NCBI RefSeq assembly: GCF_002750855.1
Contig: NZ_NWUC01000006.1
Location: 1 to 64,000, forward strand
DNA length: 64,000 bases
From: Neopararhizobium haloflavum
Lineage (GTDB): Bacteria; Pseudomonadota; Alphaproteobacteria; Rhizobiales; Rhizobiaceae
Direction of reading: 5' to 3'
Within the stretch, counting starts at the first letter, position 1; each line of letters begins with the position of its first letter. Below, piece by piece: positions 49,946 through 59,207 of this stretch. A program made the position numbers and the translations under genes. A model generated the notes under the pieces. It was given only the letters and a program-made list of their open reading frames with translations. It made no database searches and had not been told where the DNA came from.

Positions 49946-50823
49946 TGGCAGCCGGGCAGGAGAGTCCCGCGATGCAGCAGCAACGGGCGTCGCCGTGGCC
50001 GGTAAGACGCGGCTCCCCACCCGCAAACAGCAATGACGCCGGGCGCGAACGGCCAGCCTCCGTGCCGAGGCTCGGCTTTCTGAGGACGCTCGCACAGCTC
50101 GACGATGGAACGCTTTTCAAATGGTTGTTCCGGCTCATCCTTGTTGGTGGCGCCATCGTGCTGGCCCTCGACCTTCAGGCGATCCGCGAAGCTGCCACGG
50201 CATCCGACGGCAGCACGCCCAGCACAATTGAGGTCCTTCCACCTTCGTTGAGTGACGGCAAACCGGATCAGCCACCCTTTGAGATCACGAGCGATCCTGC
50301 AACGCTGCGCGGGGCGCTGCAGTTCGAACTCCTGCCCGAAGGCACAATGCTGCTGCAAGGCGCCATCGATCCGGGCGCAGCGGATCGCTTCGAACAGGAG
50401 ATCGCCGAACGCGGAGAGTATGTCGCAACGATCGCGCTCGATTCGCCCGGCGGCGCCGTTGACGACGCACTCGCGATCGGAAGGCTGATCCGTGAACGCG
50501 GCTTCGGTACCCGAGTGGAAAGCGGCGCACTGTGCGCTTCGTCCTGTCCGATCGTGCTGGCCGGCGGCATTGAGCGAACGGTCAACGAGGAAGCGGTAAT
50601 CGGCGTACACCAGGTCTACGGCGCCGCAAGTGACTTTCCGTCTGCCGCTCATGCCATGTCGCAAGCGCAGCATACCACTGCAAAGGTCTCGCGTTATCTC
50701 GAGGCGATGGGCATCGCGCCTGGCCTCTGGCTGCGCGCATTGGAAACGCCGCCGGATCGGCTGCACTATCTCACGGCGCAGGAATTGGAAGATTTCCAGG
50801 TGACGACGCCGCTTGCGGAATAG
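49942..50823 (+). CDS. Membrane-anchored ClpP-like (COG3904-type) serine protease homolog
   Basis: The 293 residues comprise a disordered N-terminal part, one TM helix at about 59-79, and an extracytoplasmic ClpP/crotonase-fold domain (about 110-293). LDSPGGAVDDALAIGRLIRE (residues about 166-185) is the oxyanion-hole strand and loop; GALCASSCPIVLAGG holds the likely nucleophile Ser at about 200, between Cys 198 and Cys 202; GVHQVY contains the His at about 223. The shape matches predicted periplasmic proteins of COG3904. It overlaps the coiled-coil membrane protein gene by 4 bases, so the two act together. Confidence 0.85.
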   Translation: MMAAGQESPAMQQQRASPWPVRRGSPPANSNDAGRERPASVPRLGFLRTLAQLDDGTLFKWLFRLILVGGAIVLALDLQAIREAATASDGSTPSTIEVLPPSLSDGKPDQPPFEITSDPATLRGALQFELLPEGTMLLQGAIDPGAADRFEQEIAERGEYVATIALDSPGGAVDDALAIGRLIRERGFGTRVESGALCASSCPIVLAGGIERTVNEEAVIGVHQVYGAASDFPSAAHAMSQAQHTTAKVSRYLEAMGIAPGLWLRALETPPDRLHYLTAQELEDFQVTTPLAE

Positions 50824-50827
50824 TCGG

Positions 50828-52066
50828 CTACCGTCGATCCCCGCGAATGAGCGAAAAGGGACGGACCATCTCTTCGCTTGCTGACGGCACGGCAGCGCCG
50901 TTGAGGCAGACGCGATTGCGCCCGCTTCGCTTGGCCTCGTAAAGAGCGGCATCGGCCTGGGCATAGGCGCTGTCGAAGGTATCGCCCGCCTTGATGACGT
51001 AGAGGCCGAAACTCGCTGTGAAGCCGCCTTTCACATGAGACAACCCGAAATCCAGGCTGCTGAAGCCGATGCGCAGATGCTCGGCGAAAAGCCTCGCTCC
51101 GGGTGCATCGCAGTGGCGCAGCAACACGCAGAACTCCTCGCCGCCCATTCGCCCGGAAATGTCGTCCGCCCGCTTGGAGCGATCGATGAGTCGGCCAAAT
51201 GCGGCGATCACCGCATCACCCACCTGGTGACCGTAGGTGTCGTTGATCGATTTGAAGTGATCGAGATCGCAAAGAAGCAACGTCATTGGCAGACCATTGC
51301 GCCGACTCGTCGCCAGAATCGTCTCGATCTGATGCTGGCACGCATCCCGGTTGAGCATGCCGGACAGATGATCGATCTGCGAGCGGGTCTGGATGCCGGA
51401 CAGCACGTCGGCCAGCATTCGGATGCCCAGCAGGAACGCCAGGATGATCGATGCGATCGCCATCAGCGTCTGGCTGGCCATGGCATAGTCCGTGCTCAGA
51501 TACTGTTGCGGCGTCGACCCGTTGCCGCCGAAGAGCAGGACCATGGGCGGACGGGCAAGGTATTGCATCATGTTGAACAAGACGCCGCCGAACACCGCGC
51601 GATCGAGGATATCGGGCTTCATCCCCTTCCACACATAGTAGAGGCCGATGAGCTGCAGCCCCGCATAAGGGGCCTGGTATCCGATATTGCGCGCCATGGA
51701 TTGGCGCGGCAATTCGGCGATGGAAGCGTAGCAGATGAGAGACAACGCAAACCCGATGCCGATCGGCACCCACGGAATACGGCCGACATAGCGCAGCGCC
51801 AGGCCGATGGAGAGGCACGAAACGGAGACCGCGAAGGCCGAGAAGATCAGGAAGCGCGCCGATCCGGTAAACGTAATCGGTGGCATCGCATATTCGATCG
51901 CGCCCGATATGACCGCAAAGATGCAGGCGGCGAACCACCAGAAGGCGGCGCGCTGCGTCCGGTCGAACAGACCGAACGCAAGAAAGGAGACCATGATCGC
52001 GATACCGAGCGCGATGTTGATCGCCAGAATGAAAGAAGCACCCAAAAAACCGACCCCCGGCTTCAA
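50828..52066 (-). CDS. Diguanylate cyclase (GGDEF) with N-terminal membrane domain
   Basis: Synthesises cyclic di-GMP from GTP. The 412 residues comprise about 7 TM helices (MASE-like sensory region, about 1-225) and a GGDEF domain with DHLSGMLNRDACQHQIE, LLCDLDHFKSINDTYGHQVGD and the active loop GGEEF. RADD five residues before it is a canonical RxxD inhibitory site, so product feedback is likely. Ends 4 bases from the ClpP-like gene (convergent). No other c-di-GMP genes in the window. Confidence 0.93.
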   Translation of the reverse strand: MKPGVGFLGASFILAINIALGIAIMVSFLAFGLFDRTQRAAFWWFAACIFAVISGAIEYAMPPITFTGSARFLIFSAFAVSVSCLSIGLALRYVGRIPWVPIGIGFALSLICYASIAELPRQSMARNIGYQAPYAGLQLIGLYYVWKGMKPDILDRAVFGGVLFNMMQYLARPPMVLLFGGNGSTPQQYLSTDYAMASQTLMAIASIILAFLLGIRMLADVLSGIQTRSQIDHLSGMLNRDACQHQIETILATSRRNGLPMTLLLCDLDHFKSINDTYGHQVGDAVIAAFGRLIDRSKRADDISGRMGGEEFCVLLRHCDAPGARLFAEHLRIGFSSLDFGLSHVKGGFTASFGLYVIKAGDTFDSAYAQADAALYEAKRSGRNRVCLNGAAVPSASEEMVRPFSLIRGDRR

Positions 52067-52111
52067 TGGGTCGAAACTATCTCCAAGCCGCTAACCGTCA
52101 GTAAACGCTTC

Positions 52112-52137
52112 GGGAGAAAGGCCGGCTTTTCGGCCTT
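52112..52137 (-). terminator. Probable terminator of leuC
   Basis: On the minus strand a 7-bp stem (52118-52124 with 52131-52137) with a 6-base A-rich loop is followed by TCTCCC; the 3' arm itself ends in TT. It lies 19 bases past the leuC stop and before the GGDEF gene. Weak T-run. Confidence 0.4.
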
Positions 52138-52155
52138 GTCCCGTGCGGTTTCCGA

Positions 52156-53568
52156 TCACTTCCACGTGCGAATGTCGACAAAATGCCCCTCGATCGCCGC
52201 CGCAGCGGCCATCGTCGGCGAAACGAGATGGGTGCGGCCCTTGAAGCCCTGGCGGCCTTCGAAATTGCGGTTCGAGGTCGACGCACACCGCTCGCCCGGC
52301 TTCAGCCTGTCGTCGTTCATGGCAAGACACATCGAACAACCCGGCTCGCGCCATTCGAATCCGGCTTCGATGAAGATCTTGTCGAGACCTTCTTCTTCCG
52401 CCTGTCGCTTGACCAGGCCAGAGCCTGGCACGATCATCGCATCGACATTCTCATGAACCTTGCGGCCCTCGACGACCTTTGCCGCCGCACGGAGGTCCTC
52501 GATCCGGCCGTTGGTGCACGAGCCGATGAAGACGCGGTCGAGCGTGATGTCGGTGATCTTGGTGCCCGGCTTCAAGTCCATGTACTCAAGCGCGCGCCGC
52601 TTCGATGCACGCTTGTTTGCGTCCGGTATGTCATCCGGGTTGGGCACTTCACCGGTAACCGAGATGACGTCCTCCGGAGAAGAGCCCCACGAGACGATCG
52701 GCGGCAGGTTTGCTGCATCGAGCACGACAACCTTGTCGAAATGCGCGCCCTCGTCCGATTTCAACGTCTTCCAGTACTCGAGCGCCATGTCCCAAGCCAT
52801 GCCCTTGGGAGCCCTCGGACGGTCCTTGATGTAGGCGAAGGTCTTTTCATCAGGGGCGATCAGCCCGGCGCGCGCGCCGCCCTCGATCGTCATGTTGCAG
52901 ACGGTCATCCGCCCTTCCATGGAAAGTTCACGGATGGCCTCGCCGGCGAACTCGATCACATGGCCGGTGCCGCCGGCGGTTCCGATCTCGCCGATGATGG
53001 CGAGAATGATGTCCTTGGCGGTCACGCCTTCCGGCAGCTTGCCGTCGACGCGGACCAGCATGTTCTTGGCTTTCGCCTGGATCAGGGTCTGCGTGGCGAG
53101 CACGTGCTCAACCTCGGACGTGCCGATGCCGTGCGCGAGAGCACCGAAGGCGCCATGCGTGGATGTGTGGCTGTCGCCGCAAACGATGGTCGTGCCAGGC
53201 AGGGTAAACCCCTGCTCAGGCCCGACGATGTGGACGATGCCCTGACGAACGTCGGATTCGTTGTAGTATTCGACGCCGAAATCGGCAGCATTCTTGGCCA
53301 GCGCCTCGACCTGAATGCGGCTTTCCTCGTTCTTGATGCCCTCCGCGCGGTCGGCCGTTGTCGGAACATTGTGATCGACGACGGCGAGCGTCTTTTCGGG
53401 ATGACGCACCTGGCGGTTGGTCATGCGCAGCCCCTCGAAAGCCTGCGGGCTCGTCACCTCATGCACCAGATGTCGATCGATATAGAGGAGGCAGGTGCCG
53501 TCATCTTGCTCGTCGACCAGGTGGTCGTTCCAGATTTTGTCGTAAAGGGTCGTGGGATTGGTCATCAT
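52156..53568 (-). CDS. leuC: 3-isopropylmalate dehydratase large subunit
   Basis: 4Fe-4S aconitase-family enzyme of leucine synthesis, 470 residues from ATG 53568 (an in-frame ATG follows at 53565). [44 protein letters not shown]-type region and [15 protein letters not shown] (Cys ligand), and the C-terminal [22 protein letters not shown] (two Cys ligands) are conserved. leuD is not in the window. The next gene is rplS, 364 bases away. Confidence 0.97.
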   Translation of the reverse strand: MMTNPTTLYDKIWNDHLVDEQDDGTCLLYIDRHLVHEVTSPQAFEGLRMTNRQVRHPEKTLAVVDHNVPTTADRAEGIKNEESRIQVEALAKNAADFGVEYYNESDVRQGIVHIVGPEQGFTLPGTTIVCGDSHTSTHGAFGALAHGIGTSEVEHVLATQTLIQAKAKNMLVRVDGKLPEGVTAKDIILAIIGEIGTAGGTGHVIEFAGEAIRELSMEGRMTVCNMTIEGGARAGLIAPDEKTFAYIKDRPRAPKGMAWDMALEYWKTLKSDEGAHFDKVVVLDAANLPPIVSWGSSPEDVISVTGEVPNPDDIPDANKRASKRRALEYMDLKPGTKITDITLDRVFIGSCTNGRIEDLRAAAKVVEGRKVHENVDAMIVPGSGLVKRQAEEEGLDKIFIEAGFEWREPGCSMCLAMNDDRLKPGERCASTSNRNFEGRQGFKGRTHLVSPTMAAAAAIEGHFVDIRTWK

Positions 53569-53631
53569 CGTGATCCATGCGAAGCGGATAAATGGGATGC
53601 GGGGTCCGGCGGCACTCGCCAAAGAGCGGGG

Positions 53632-53784
53632 TCAGCCGATATCGCTGCCGTCGGCGCCTGTCAGACGGGCATGAAACCGGCCCGGAAGGCGCTTGTGGTC
53701 ATGCAGCGGCGCATAGCTCAGCGTCGTGGGAAAACGCATCGTCCCACGCGGAAGCTGCAGTGCCACGCGCTCACCCGAAATCAT
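53632..53784 (-). CDS. Candidate 50-codon small protein upstream of leuC
   Basis: ATG at 53784 to TGA at 53632 encodes a 50-residue basic peptide beginning MISGERVALQLPRGT with an LPRGTMRFPTTLSYAPLHDH-type core. Codon third positions are G/C-rich as in real genes here, but a ribosome-binding site is weak and no family is recognised. Could be real or chance. It lies 63 bases before leuC, on the same strand, in the 53569-53932 gap. Confidence 0.3.
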   Translation of the reverse strand: MISGERVALQLPRGTMRFPTTLSYAPLHDHKRLPGRFHARLTGADGSDIG

Positions 53785-53851
53785 GGCTTGCTCATATCAA
53801 TCTTTGCCGGGTTGGGCAATGTTGGCCATCGGCCCAGGCCGGACATCGGCT

Positions 53852-53886
53852 GAAACGAAAAGAGCGCCGGGCGAAGCCGGCGCTCT
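53852..53886 (-). terminator. Intrinsic terminator of the rpsP-rimM-trmD-rplS cluster
   Basis: A 10-bp stem (53861-53870 with 53877-53886) with a 6-base loop. On the minus strand it is followed by a T-rich stretch (TTTTCGTTT). It lies about 45 bases past the rplS stop. Confidence 0.8.
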
Positions 53887-53932
53887 GATACCATTGTAGA
53901 ATGCGGATCGTGGCGGCCATGCTGCCTGCAAC

Positions 53933-54448
53933 CTATTCCGCAGCCTGCTCGTTCGCCTTGGCTTCTTCAGCTTCCTGGGCAGCCTTTTCCTTGGCCAGCG
54001 CCTCTGCCGCTGCGACCTTCTCGGCTTCCAGGCGCGCCTTCTCGTCGGCCGCGGCCTGACGCTCGGCTTCGTTCAGCTTGCGGGCGCGCGTTCCGGTGTT
54101 CTCCACGATACGCGCCGACTTGCCGCGACGTTCGCGCAGGTAATACAGCTTGGCACGACGGACCTTGCCGCGACGCACGATCTCGACGCCTTCGACCAGC
54201 GGAGAGTAAAGCGGGAATACGCGCTCGACGCCTTCGCCATAGGAAATCTTGCGGACCGTGAAGTTTTCGTGGATGCCGCCGCCGGAACGGGCGATCACCA
54301 CGCCTTCATAGGCCTGGACACGCGTGCGGTTGCCTTCCGTGACGCGCACGAGAACACGAACGGTGTCACCGGGGGAAAATTCTGGAATCTGGCGCTTGGC
54401 TTCAATTTTGGCGGCCTGTTCAGCCTCAAGTTCACGGATGATATCCAT
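53933..54448 (-). CDS. rplS: 50S ribosomal protein L19 with Ala/Glu-rich tail
   Basis: Ribosomal protein at the 30S-50S interface. The first ~125 residues are the conserved core ([70 protein letters not shown]). Residues 126-171 are an Ala/Glu/Lys-rich helix; usual length is about 115. Separated from trmD by 178 bases. Confidence 0.97.
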   Translation of the reverse strand: MDIIRELEAEQAAKIEAKRQIPEFSPGDTVRVLVRVTEGNRTRVQAYEGVVIARSGGGIHENFTVRKISYGEGVERVFPLYSPLVEGVEIVRRGKVRRAKLYYLRERRGKSARIVENTGTRARKLNEAERQAAADEKARLEAEKVAAAEALAKEKAAQEAEEAKANEQAAE

Positions 54449-54626
54449 GGCTCGTCAACCTTTCGTTCTTTTTCAAACAGCCAGAGCGCTCATATGTCCT
54501 TGGTCGTTGACGCTGGACATGGACCCGGAGGCGGGAGCGTGTGCACCATTCATTGCTTGGTGGTCTTGCGGGCGGGTTAGGATGCCCTTGCGCGCCGCTC
54601 GATACATGAAACCGATGTCGATGTCA

Positions 54627-55328
54627 TCAGGCATCGTCGTTTTTTTTCGCACCGATGATGAGGTCCGGGCGCCGCTCGCGCGTCAGTTTCAACGCTTCGC
54701 TTCGCCGCCATGCCTCTATGCGCCCATGGTGCCCCGATGTCAGCACGTCGGGTATCGCAATGCCTTCGAATTCCTGCGGCCGCGTATAGTGCGGATACTC
54801 CAGCAGTCCGTTCTCGAAGCTTTCGGATTCCGCGGACCGAGCGTTGCCCATGACGCCGGGAAGAAGACGGACCACCGCGTCGAGAAGCACAAGAGCCGCC
54901 GGCTCGCCGCCAGACAGGATGTAGTCTCCGATGGAGATTTCCTCGAGGCCGCGGCCATCGATGACGCGCTGGTCGACGCCCTCGAACCGGCCGCAGACGA
55001 TGAGCGCGCCAGGACCTTCGGCAAGGGCATGCGCCCGGCTTTGCGTCAAAGGTCGTCCGCGCGGGCTCATGAGGAGGCGCGGCAGGTCGGATCCACTTGG
55101 GATACCGTCGATGGCACGCGCAAGAACATCGGCTTTCAGCACCATGCCGGCGCCGCCGCCCGCTGGCGTGTCATCGACCGTGTGATGCCGGTCTTCGGCG
55201 AAGTCCCGGATTTGCACCGGATCGAGCGTCCAGTCGCCACGCTCCAGTGCACGCCCGGCAAGCGACATGCCGAGATGGCCGGGAAACATCTCCGGATAGA
55301 GCGTGAGAACCGTGGCGCGGAACGGCAT
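54627..55328 (-). CDS. trmD: tRNA (guanine37-N1)-methyltransferase
   Basis: SPOUT enzyme that makes m1G37 in tRNA. The 233 residues include [58 protein letters not shown] and the SAM knot [18 protein letters not shown]. The start ATG overlaps the rimM stop by one base. Confidence 0.97.
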   Translation of the reverse strand: MPFRATVLTLYPEMFPGHLGMSLAGRALERGDWTLDPVQIRDFAEDRHHTVDDTPAGGGAGMVLKADVLARAIDGIPSGSDLPRLLMSPRGRPLTQSRAHALAEGPGALIVCGRFEGVDQRVIDGRGLEEISIGDYILSGGEPAALVLLDAVVRLLPGVMGNARSAESESFENGLLEYPHYTRPQEFEGIAIPDVLTSGHHGRIEAWRRSEALKLTRERRPDLIIGAKKNDDA

Positions 55329-55933
55329 CAGGAAGGCTCCGCCCGAGGTGGCCGCCGGCGTCGGCTTCCTGGGCCTTTGGACGTCGCTCCATGCTCCGAA
55401 TGAGGCGCATCGGCGTCGACAAGACCTGCCGCGAGTGGTTCCACACGCAATCGGCCGTTCGCCATGTCAATCTCCGGCACCGCAGCCTCGGAGAAGGGGA
55501 TCATCACGGTGCGCCCCGCATCGGGCTGCAGTTCAAGGACCACACCCGCGCCAAAATCGTGGACGGCAACGACCTTGCCATGGCTCGAGCCATCGTGATC
55601 GAATGCAGTCAATCCGATCAGATCGTCCTGATAGAACTCGTCCTCATCGAGCGCGTCCTCAGGCAGCCGGCTGCGATCGATGAAGAGATCGACCCCGTTC
55701 AACGCTTCGGCGGCATCGCGGTCCGAAACCCCCTCGATCTTCAGGATGAAAACGGACTTGGCCGGTTTCGCGTGAAGAACCCGAAACGATCGTCCGTCAC
55801 CGTCTACAAGCGGGCCATAATCGCTGACCGACAGTGGGTCGGCCGTGAAGACCTGGGCGCGCACCTCGCCGCGAATGCCGTGCGCGCCGCCGATACGGGC
55901 AACGAGAATCTGGGATTTGCCGGATTGGGTCAT
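55328..55933 (-). CDS. rimM: 16S rRNA processing protein RimM
   Basis: 30S maturation factor that binds S19. The 201 residues consist of an N-terminal RimM domain ([20 protein letters not shown]) and a C-terminal PRC-barrel ([18 protein letters not shown]). A Pro/Arg-rich C-terminal tail follows. It overlaps trmD by one base and follows rpsP. Confidence 0.96.
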   Translation of the reverse strand: MTQSGKSQILVARIGGAHGIRGEVRAQVFTADPLSVSDYGPLVDGDGRSFRVLHAKPAKSVFILKIEGVSDRDAAEALNGVDLFIDRSRLPEDALDEDEFYQDDLIGLTAFDHDGSSHGKVVAVHDFGAGVVLELQPDAGRTVMIPFSEAAVPEIDMANGRLRVEPLAAGLVDADAPHSEHGATSKGPGSRRRRPPRAEPS

Positions 55934-56027
55934 CGGAATGTCCTTGCAAGCACTGTCCGATCAGACAGAAACGGGCGGCCACCTGCGGCGCCGCCCGTCG
56001 CTCATCCTGACATGGACGTCAGAAGGA

Positions 56028-56438
56028 TTATTCGGCAGACGCTTCTTCGGCGGGTGCCTCGTTCTTGGCGGCTTCGGCCTCTGCTGCAGCTGCCTTGGCT
56101 TCTTCTTCCTTCTGCTTCTGCTCGGCGAGACGCTCCTGCGCCTTCTTGCCCGGCTGGCCCTTCGTCGGGTTGCTGCGAGCATCACGCTTGGAGATGCCGG
56201 CCTCATCCAGGAAGCGCAGCACGCGGTCGGTCGGCAGCGCGCCGTTGTCGAGCCAATGCTTGATGCGTTCCTCGTTCAGCTCGACGCGCTGACCGTCGTC
56301 CTTCGGCAGCATCGGGTTCCAGCGGCCAAGCTTCTCGATGAAGCGGCCGTCGCGCGGTGCGCGGACGTCGGCGACAACGACGTGATAGTAGGGACGCTTC
56401 TTTGCGCCGCCACGGGCGAGACGAATTTTCAGTGCCAT
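56028..56438 (-). CDS. rpsP: 30S ribosomal protein S16 with low-complexity tail
   Basis: Core of S16 lies in residues 1-85 ([53 protein letters not shown]). The remaining ~50 residues are Glu/Ala/Lys-rich. The usual length is about 80-90. A 94-base gap leads to rimM. Confidence 0.97.
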   Translation of the reverse strand: MALKIRLARGGAKKRPYYHVVVADVRAPRDGRFIEKLGRWNPMLPKDDGQRVELNEERIKHWLDNGALPTDRVLRFLDEAGISKRDARSNPTKGQPGKKAQERLAEQKQKEEEAKAAAAEAEAAKNEAPAEEASAE

Positions 56439-56523
56439 TTCAATTCACTCCTTGATGTTTCCGCCAGTGGGCGGGCTTTGCGTTTGCGCCGGTCTGCCGG
56501 CATTCGTCATTGGGCCGCTTCAC

Positions 56524-56856
56524 TCACGAAGCGGAATGTCGGCCTTCCCCGGCAACGTCGGAAGCGGCGATCGCCTCGTGGTGCCGGATGACCTCCTGAA
56601 TGATGAAGTTCAGGAATTTCTCTGCGAAATCAGGATCGAGGTTGGCGTCATCGGCCAGACGGCGCAGACGCTCGATCTGCACCTGCTCGCGACCCGGATC
56701 CGACGGCGGCAGTCCGTGTGTCGCCTTCAACACGCCGACGGCCTGCGTGCAGCGAAACCGCTCTGCCAGGATATGGACCAGCGCCGCATCGATATTGTCG
56801 ATCGAGCGCCGCAACTCACCGAGCTGCTCGACTGCTGATTTGCCGTTCACTGCCAT
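56524..56856 (-). CDS. Chorismate mutase, AroQ type
   Basis: Converts chorismate to prephenate for Phe/Tyr synthesis. The 110-residue all-helical protein has LGELRRSIDNIDAALVHILAERFR at the N-terminus, with Arg residues and later residues FLNFIIQEVIRHHE, as in monofunctional type II chorismate mutases. It sits directly between ffh and rpsP: its ATG follows the ffh stop codon with no gap. Confidence 0.9.
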   Translation of the reverse strand: MAVNGKSAVEQLGELRRSIDNIDAALVHILAERFRCTQAVGVLKATHGLPPSDPGREQVQIERLRRLADDANLDPDFAEKFLNFIIQEVIRHHEAIAASDVAGEGRHSAS

Positions 56857-58410
56857 CTATTTTTTCCTCCCCGGCAGGCCGGGAAGCCCACCGCCGCCAA
56901 GGCCCGGCAAACGCGGTCCACCAAGGCCCGGCAAGCCACCGCCCATTCCGCCCATACCCTTGCCGAGCCCGGATGCTTCGGCCTGTCTCTGTAGTGCCTC
57001 GAGCTGCTTGGGATCCATCTTCGACAGATCCGGCATTCCCGCTCCCCCCATTCCACCCATGCCGCCACCGAGACCGCCCATCATCTTGCCGAAAAGGCCC
57101 GCCTTCTTGCCCTTGCCACCCATCGCCTTCATCATGTCCGCCATCTGGCGGTGCATCTTGAGCAGCTTGTTGATGTCGGCCGACGTCGTGCCGGAACCGC
57201 TGGCGATGCGCTTCTTGCGGCTGTGCTTCAAGATGTCGGGATTGGCACGCTCCCTGGCGGTCATCGAGGAAATGATCGCCTGCTGACGCGCGAAAATCTT
57301 GTCGTCGAACCCGGCCGCCGCCATCTGGTCCTTCATCTTGCCCATCCCGGGCATCATGCCCATGATGCCGCCCATTCCGCCCATCTTCGACATCTGCTTG
57401 ATCTGGTCGGACAGGTCGTTCAGGTCGAACTTGCCGGCCTTCATCCGGTCGGCCATCGCCTGGGCTTTTTCCTGGTCGATGGTTTCCGCGGCCTTTTCGA
57501 CCAGCGAGACGATATCGCCCATGCCGAGGATGCGGTCTGCGACGCGCTTGGGGTGGAATTCCTCCAGCGCGTCCATCTTTTCGCCGACGCCGATCAGCTT
57601 GATCGGCTTGCCGGTGACGGCGCGCATGGAAAGCGCGGCCCCGCCGCGCCCATCGCCATCCATACGTGTCAGGACGAGACCGGTGATCCCGACGCGGTCG
57701 TCGAAATTGCGCGCAAGATTGACAGCATCCTGGCCGGTCAGCGCATCCGCGACGAGCAGGATCTCGTGCGGATTGGCGCGCTTCTTGATGTCGGCCATCT
57801 CGACCATCAAGGGCTCGTCGATATGCGTGCGGCCGGCGGTGTCGAGAATGACGACGTCGTGCCCGCCGAGCTTGGCGGCCTGAACCGCACGCGCCGCGAT
57901 ATCGGTGGGCGACTGGCCGGCAATGATCGGCAAGGTGTCGACATCGGTCTGCGTGCCGAGTTGCTTGAGCTGCTCCTGGGCAGCCGGGCGCCGCGTGTCG
58001 AGCGAGGCCATCAGCACCTTATGCTTGTCGCGTCGGGTCAGGCGCCGAGCAAGCTTGCCGGAGGTGGTCGTCTTGCCCGAGCCCTGCAAGCCCACCATCA
58101 TGATGACGACTGGCGCAGGGGCGTTGAGATCGATCGTCACGCCCTCCGAGCCGAGCATGGCGACGAGCTCGTCGTGAACGATCTTGACGACCATCTGGCC
58201 GGGCTTGATCGATTTCAGGATTTCCGCACCGACGGCCTTTTCGCGCACCCGATCCGTGAAGTCGCGGACGACTTCCAGCGCCACATCCGCTTCAAGAAGC
58301 GCCCGCCGGACCTCGCGCAGCGCCGCCGAGACATCCTTCTCGGAGAGCGAGCCGCGGCCGGTCAGGCCGTTCAGAATGGAACCTAGGCGATCCTGGAGAT
58401 TATCGAACAT
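56857..58410 (-). CDS. ffh: Signal recognition particle protein Ffh
   Basis: GTPase that binds signal peptides of nascent chains. The 517 residues comprise an N domain, a G domain (GLQGSGKTTTSGKLA, DTAGRTHIDEPL, TRMDGDGRGGAALS) and a Met-rich M domain with GMMPGMGKM and SGTTSADINKLLKMHRQMADMMK. The last ~60 residues are a Gly/Pro/Leu/Met-rich tail ending GLPGRKK. First gene of the ffh-aroQ-rpsP-rimM-trmD-rplS cluster. Confidence 0.98.
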   Translation of the reverse strand: MFDNLQDRLGSILNGLTGRGSLSEKDVSAALREVRRALLEADVALEVVRDFTDRVREKAVGAEILKSIKPGQMVVKIVHDELVAMLGSEGVTIDLNAPAPVVIMMVGLQGSGKTTTSGKLARRLTRRDKHKVLMASLDTRRPAAQEQLKQLGTQTDVDTLPIIAGQSPTDIAARAVQAAKLGGHDVVILDTAGRTHIDEPLMVEMADIKKRANPHEILLVADALTGQDAVNLARNFDDRVGITGLVLTRMDGDGRGGAALSMRAVTGKPIKLIGVGEKMDALEEFHPKRVADRILGMGDIVSLVEKAAETIDQEKAQAMADRMKAGKFDLNDLSDQIKQMSKMGGMGGIMGMMPGMGKMKDQMAAAGFDDKIFARQQAIISSMTARERANPDILKHSRKKRIASGSGTTSADINKLLKMHRQMADMMKAMGGKGKKAGLFGKMMGGLGGGMGGMGGAGMPDLSKMDPKQLEALQRQAEASGLGKGMGGMGGGLPGLGGPRLPGLGGGGLPGLPGRKK

Positions 58411-58479
58411 CGGTCAGTCCTTCAGCCTTCGACATACAGCTCCGAAGGTCGCGATTGCAGCGCCTGAATGCAAGCCAAA

Positions 58480-58517
58480 GCACAAAATCACCCGAGGGCG
58501 CATCGCGCTGTCGGGTG
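58480..58517 (-). terminator. Probable terminator of the MarR-type gene
   Basis: On the minus strand CACCCGA/TCGGGTG arms (58511-58517 with 58489-58495) plus an inner GCGC/GCGC stem are followed by ATTTTGTG. It lies in the 213-base gap between the regulator gene and ffh. The T-run is short. Confidence 0.45.
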
Positions 58518-58623
58518 TTGACCTCCGGGCTCGCTTTCAGACGTTCATGGCCCCGGTCGGCTGCTTGGAGCTTTCACTCGTCGCTGGAATTTCGCTGGCT
58601 TGAACAGGAATTGACGGCAAATG

Positions 58624-59136
58624 TCAAGCCGGAACCACTTCTTTGGCCGCAGCGGACTGAGGCATCGGAGTGGTGTTGATCGTGTCGGCGGCTGCAGCCT
58701 CGTAGGCGCCGGCAACACGCGCCAGAACACGCAGAGCAACAACGATTTCCGTGATGTTGATGTCGCCGAGACGCTGGCGCAGAAGTGCCATCTCCCGCTC
58801 GTGCACCGTCTGGAAGAGACGAGACCCCTTGTCCGTCAAGCGGCAGATATAGGCACGGCTGTGGCGGCTATCGCGGCGACGCTCCACCATGCCGAGCACG
58901 ATGAGGTCACTCATCGTGCGCTGCACGAACTGTCGCTTCATTCCGAGCATCCGTGTCGCGGTCGGCACGGTGAGAGGCCCGCTGGTATAGAGCACTTCCA
59001 TCACATCGCGCTGCGCCACGGAAATGCCAGTGCCGGCCAGTTGCACCTCAAGCGTGCGCTGGATGTTGAGGTGGATCGGCCGGATCAGTCGCACGGCCTG
59101 GTAAAGACGATCCTGCTTGTCGAAGCGGCTCTGCAT
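58624..59136 (-). CDS. MarR/winged-helix transcriptional regulator
   Basis: The 170-residue protein starts at 59136 (MQSRFDKQDRLYQAVRL). A winged-helix DNA-binding region runs through VAQRDVMEVLYTSGPLTVPTATRMLGMKRQFVQRTMSDL, followed by the wing DSRHSRAYICRLTDKG, as in MarR proteins; ligand unknown. The longer frame upstream overlaps the ABC permease antisense and is unsupported. The neighbouring exporter operon ends 71 bases away on the same strand, so a link is possible but not shown. Confidence 0.85.
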   Translation of the reverse strand: MQSRFDKQDRLYQAVRLIRPIHLNIQRTLEVQLAGTGISVAQRDVMEVLYTSGPLTVPTATRMLGMKRQFVQRTMSDLIVLGMVERRRDSRHSRAYICRLTDKGSRLFQTVHEREMALLRQRLGDINITEIVVALRVLARVAGAYEAAAADTINTTPMPQSAAAKEVVPA

Positions 59137-59207
59137 GCTTGCAACCGTAGCAATGGCGTTGTCACCGGACAATGGTACGTTAGAAGCAGCGCATAAACTC
59201 TGCGTGA

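Larger units (their letters stand above)
53569..53932. other. Intergenic region between rplS and leuC
   Basis: 364 bases. It holds the rplS terminator (53852-53886) near its rplS end and the candidate small ORF at 53632-53784. The remainder presumably carries the leuC promoter, which I could not place. Confidence 0.5.

Noticed and set aside
48407-50095. A 562-codon minus-strand frame over the coiled-coil membrane protein gene
   Set aside because: Composition is Arg/His-rich and motif-free, whereas the plus-strand frame has TM helices, a good start and coupling to the protease gene.
52183-53853. A 556-codon plus-strand frame over leuC
   Set aside because: Antisense to leuC; His/Arg/Asp-rich composition typical of GC-rich shadow frames.
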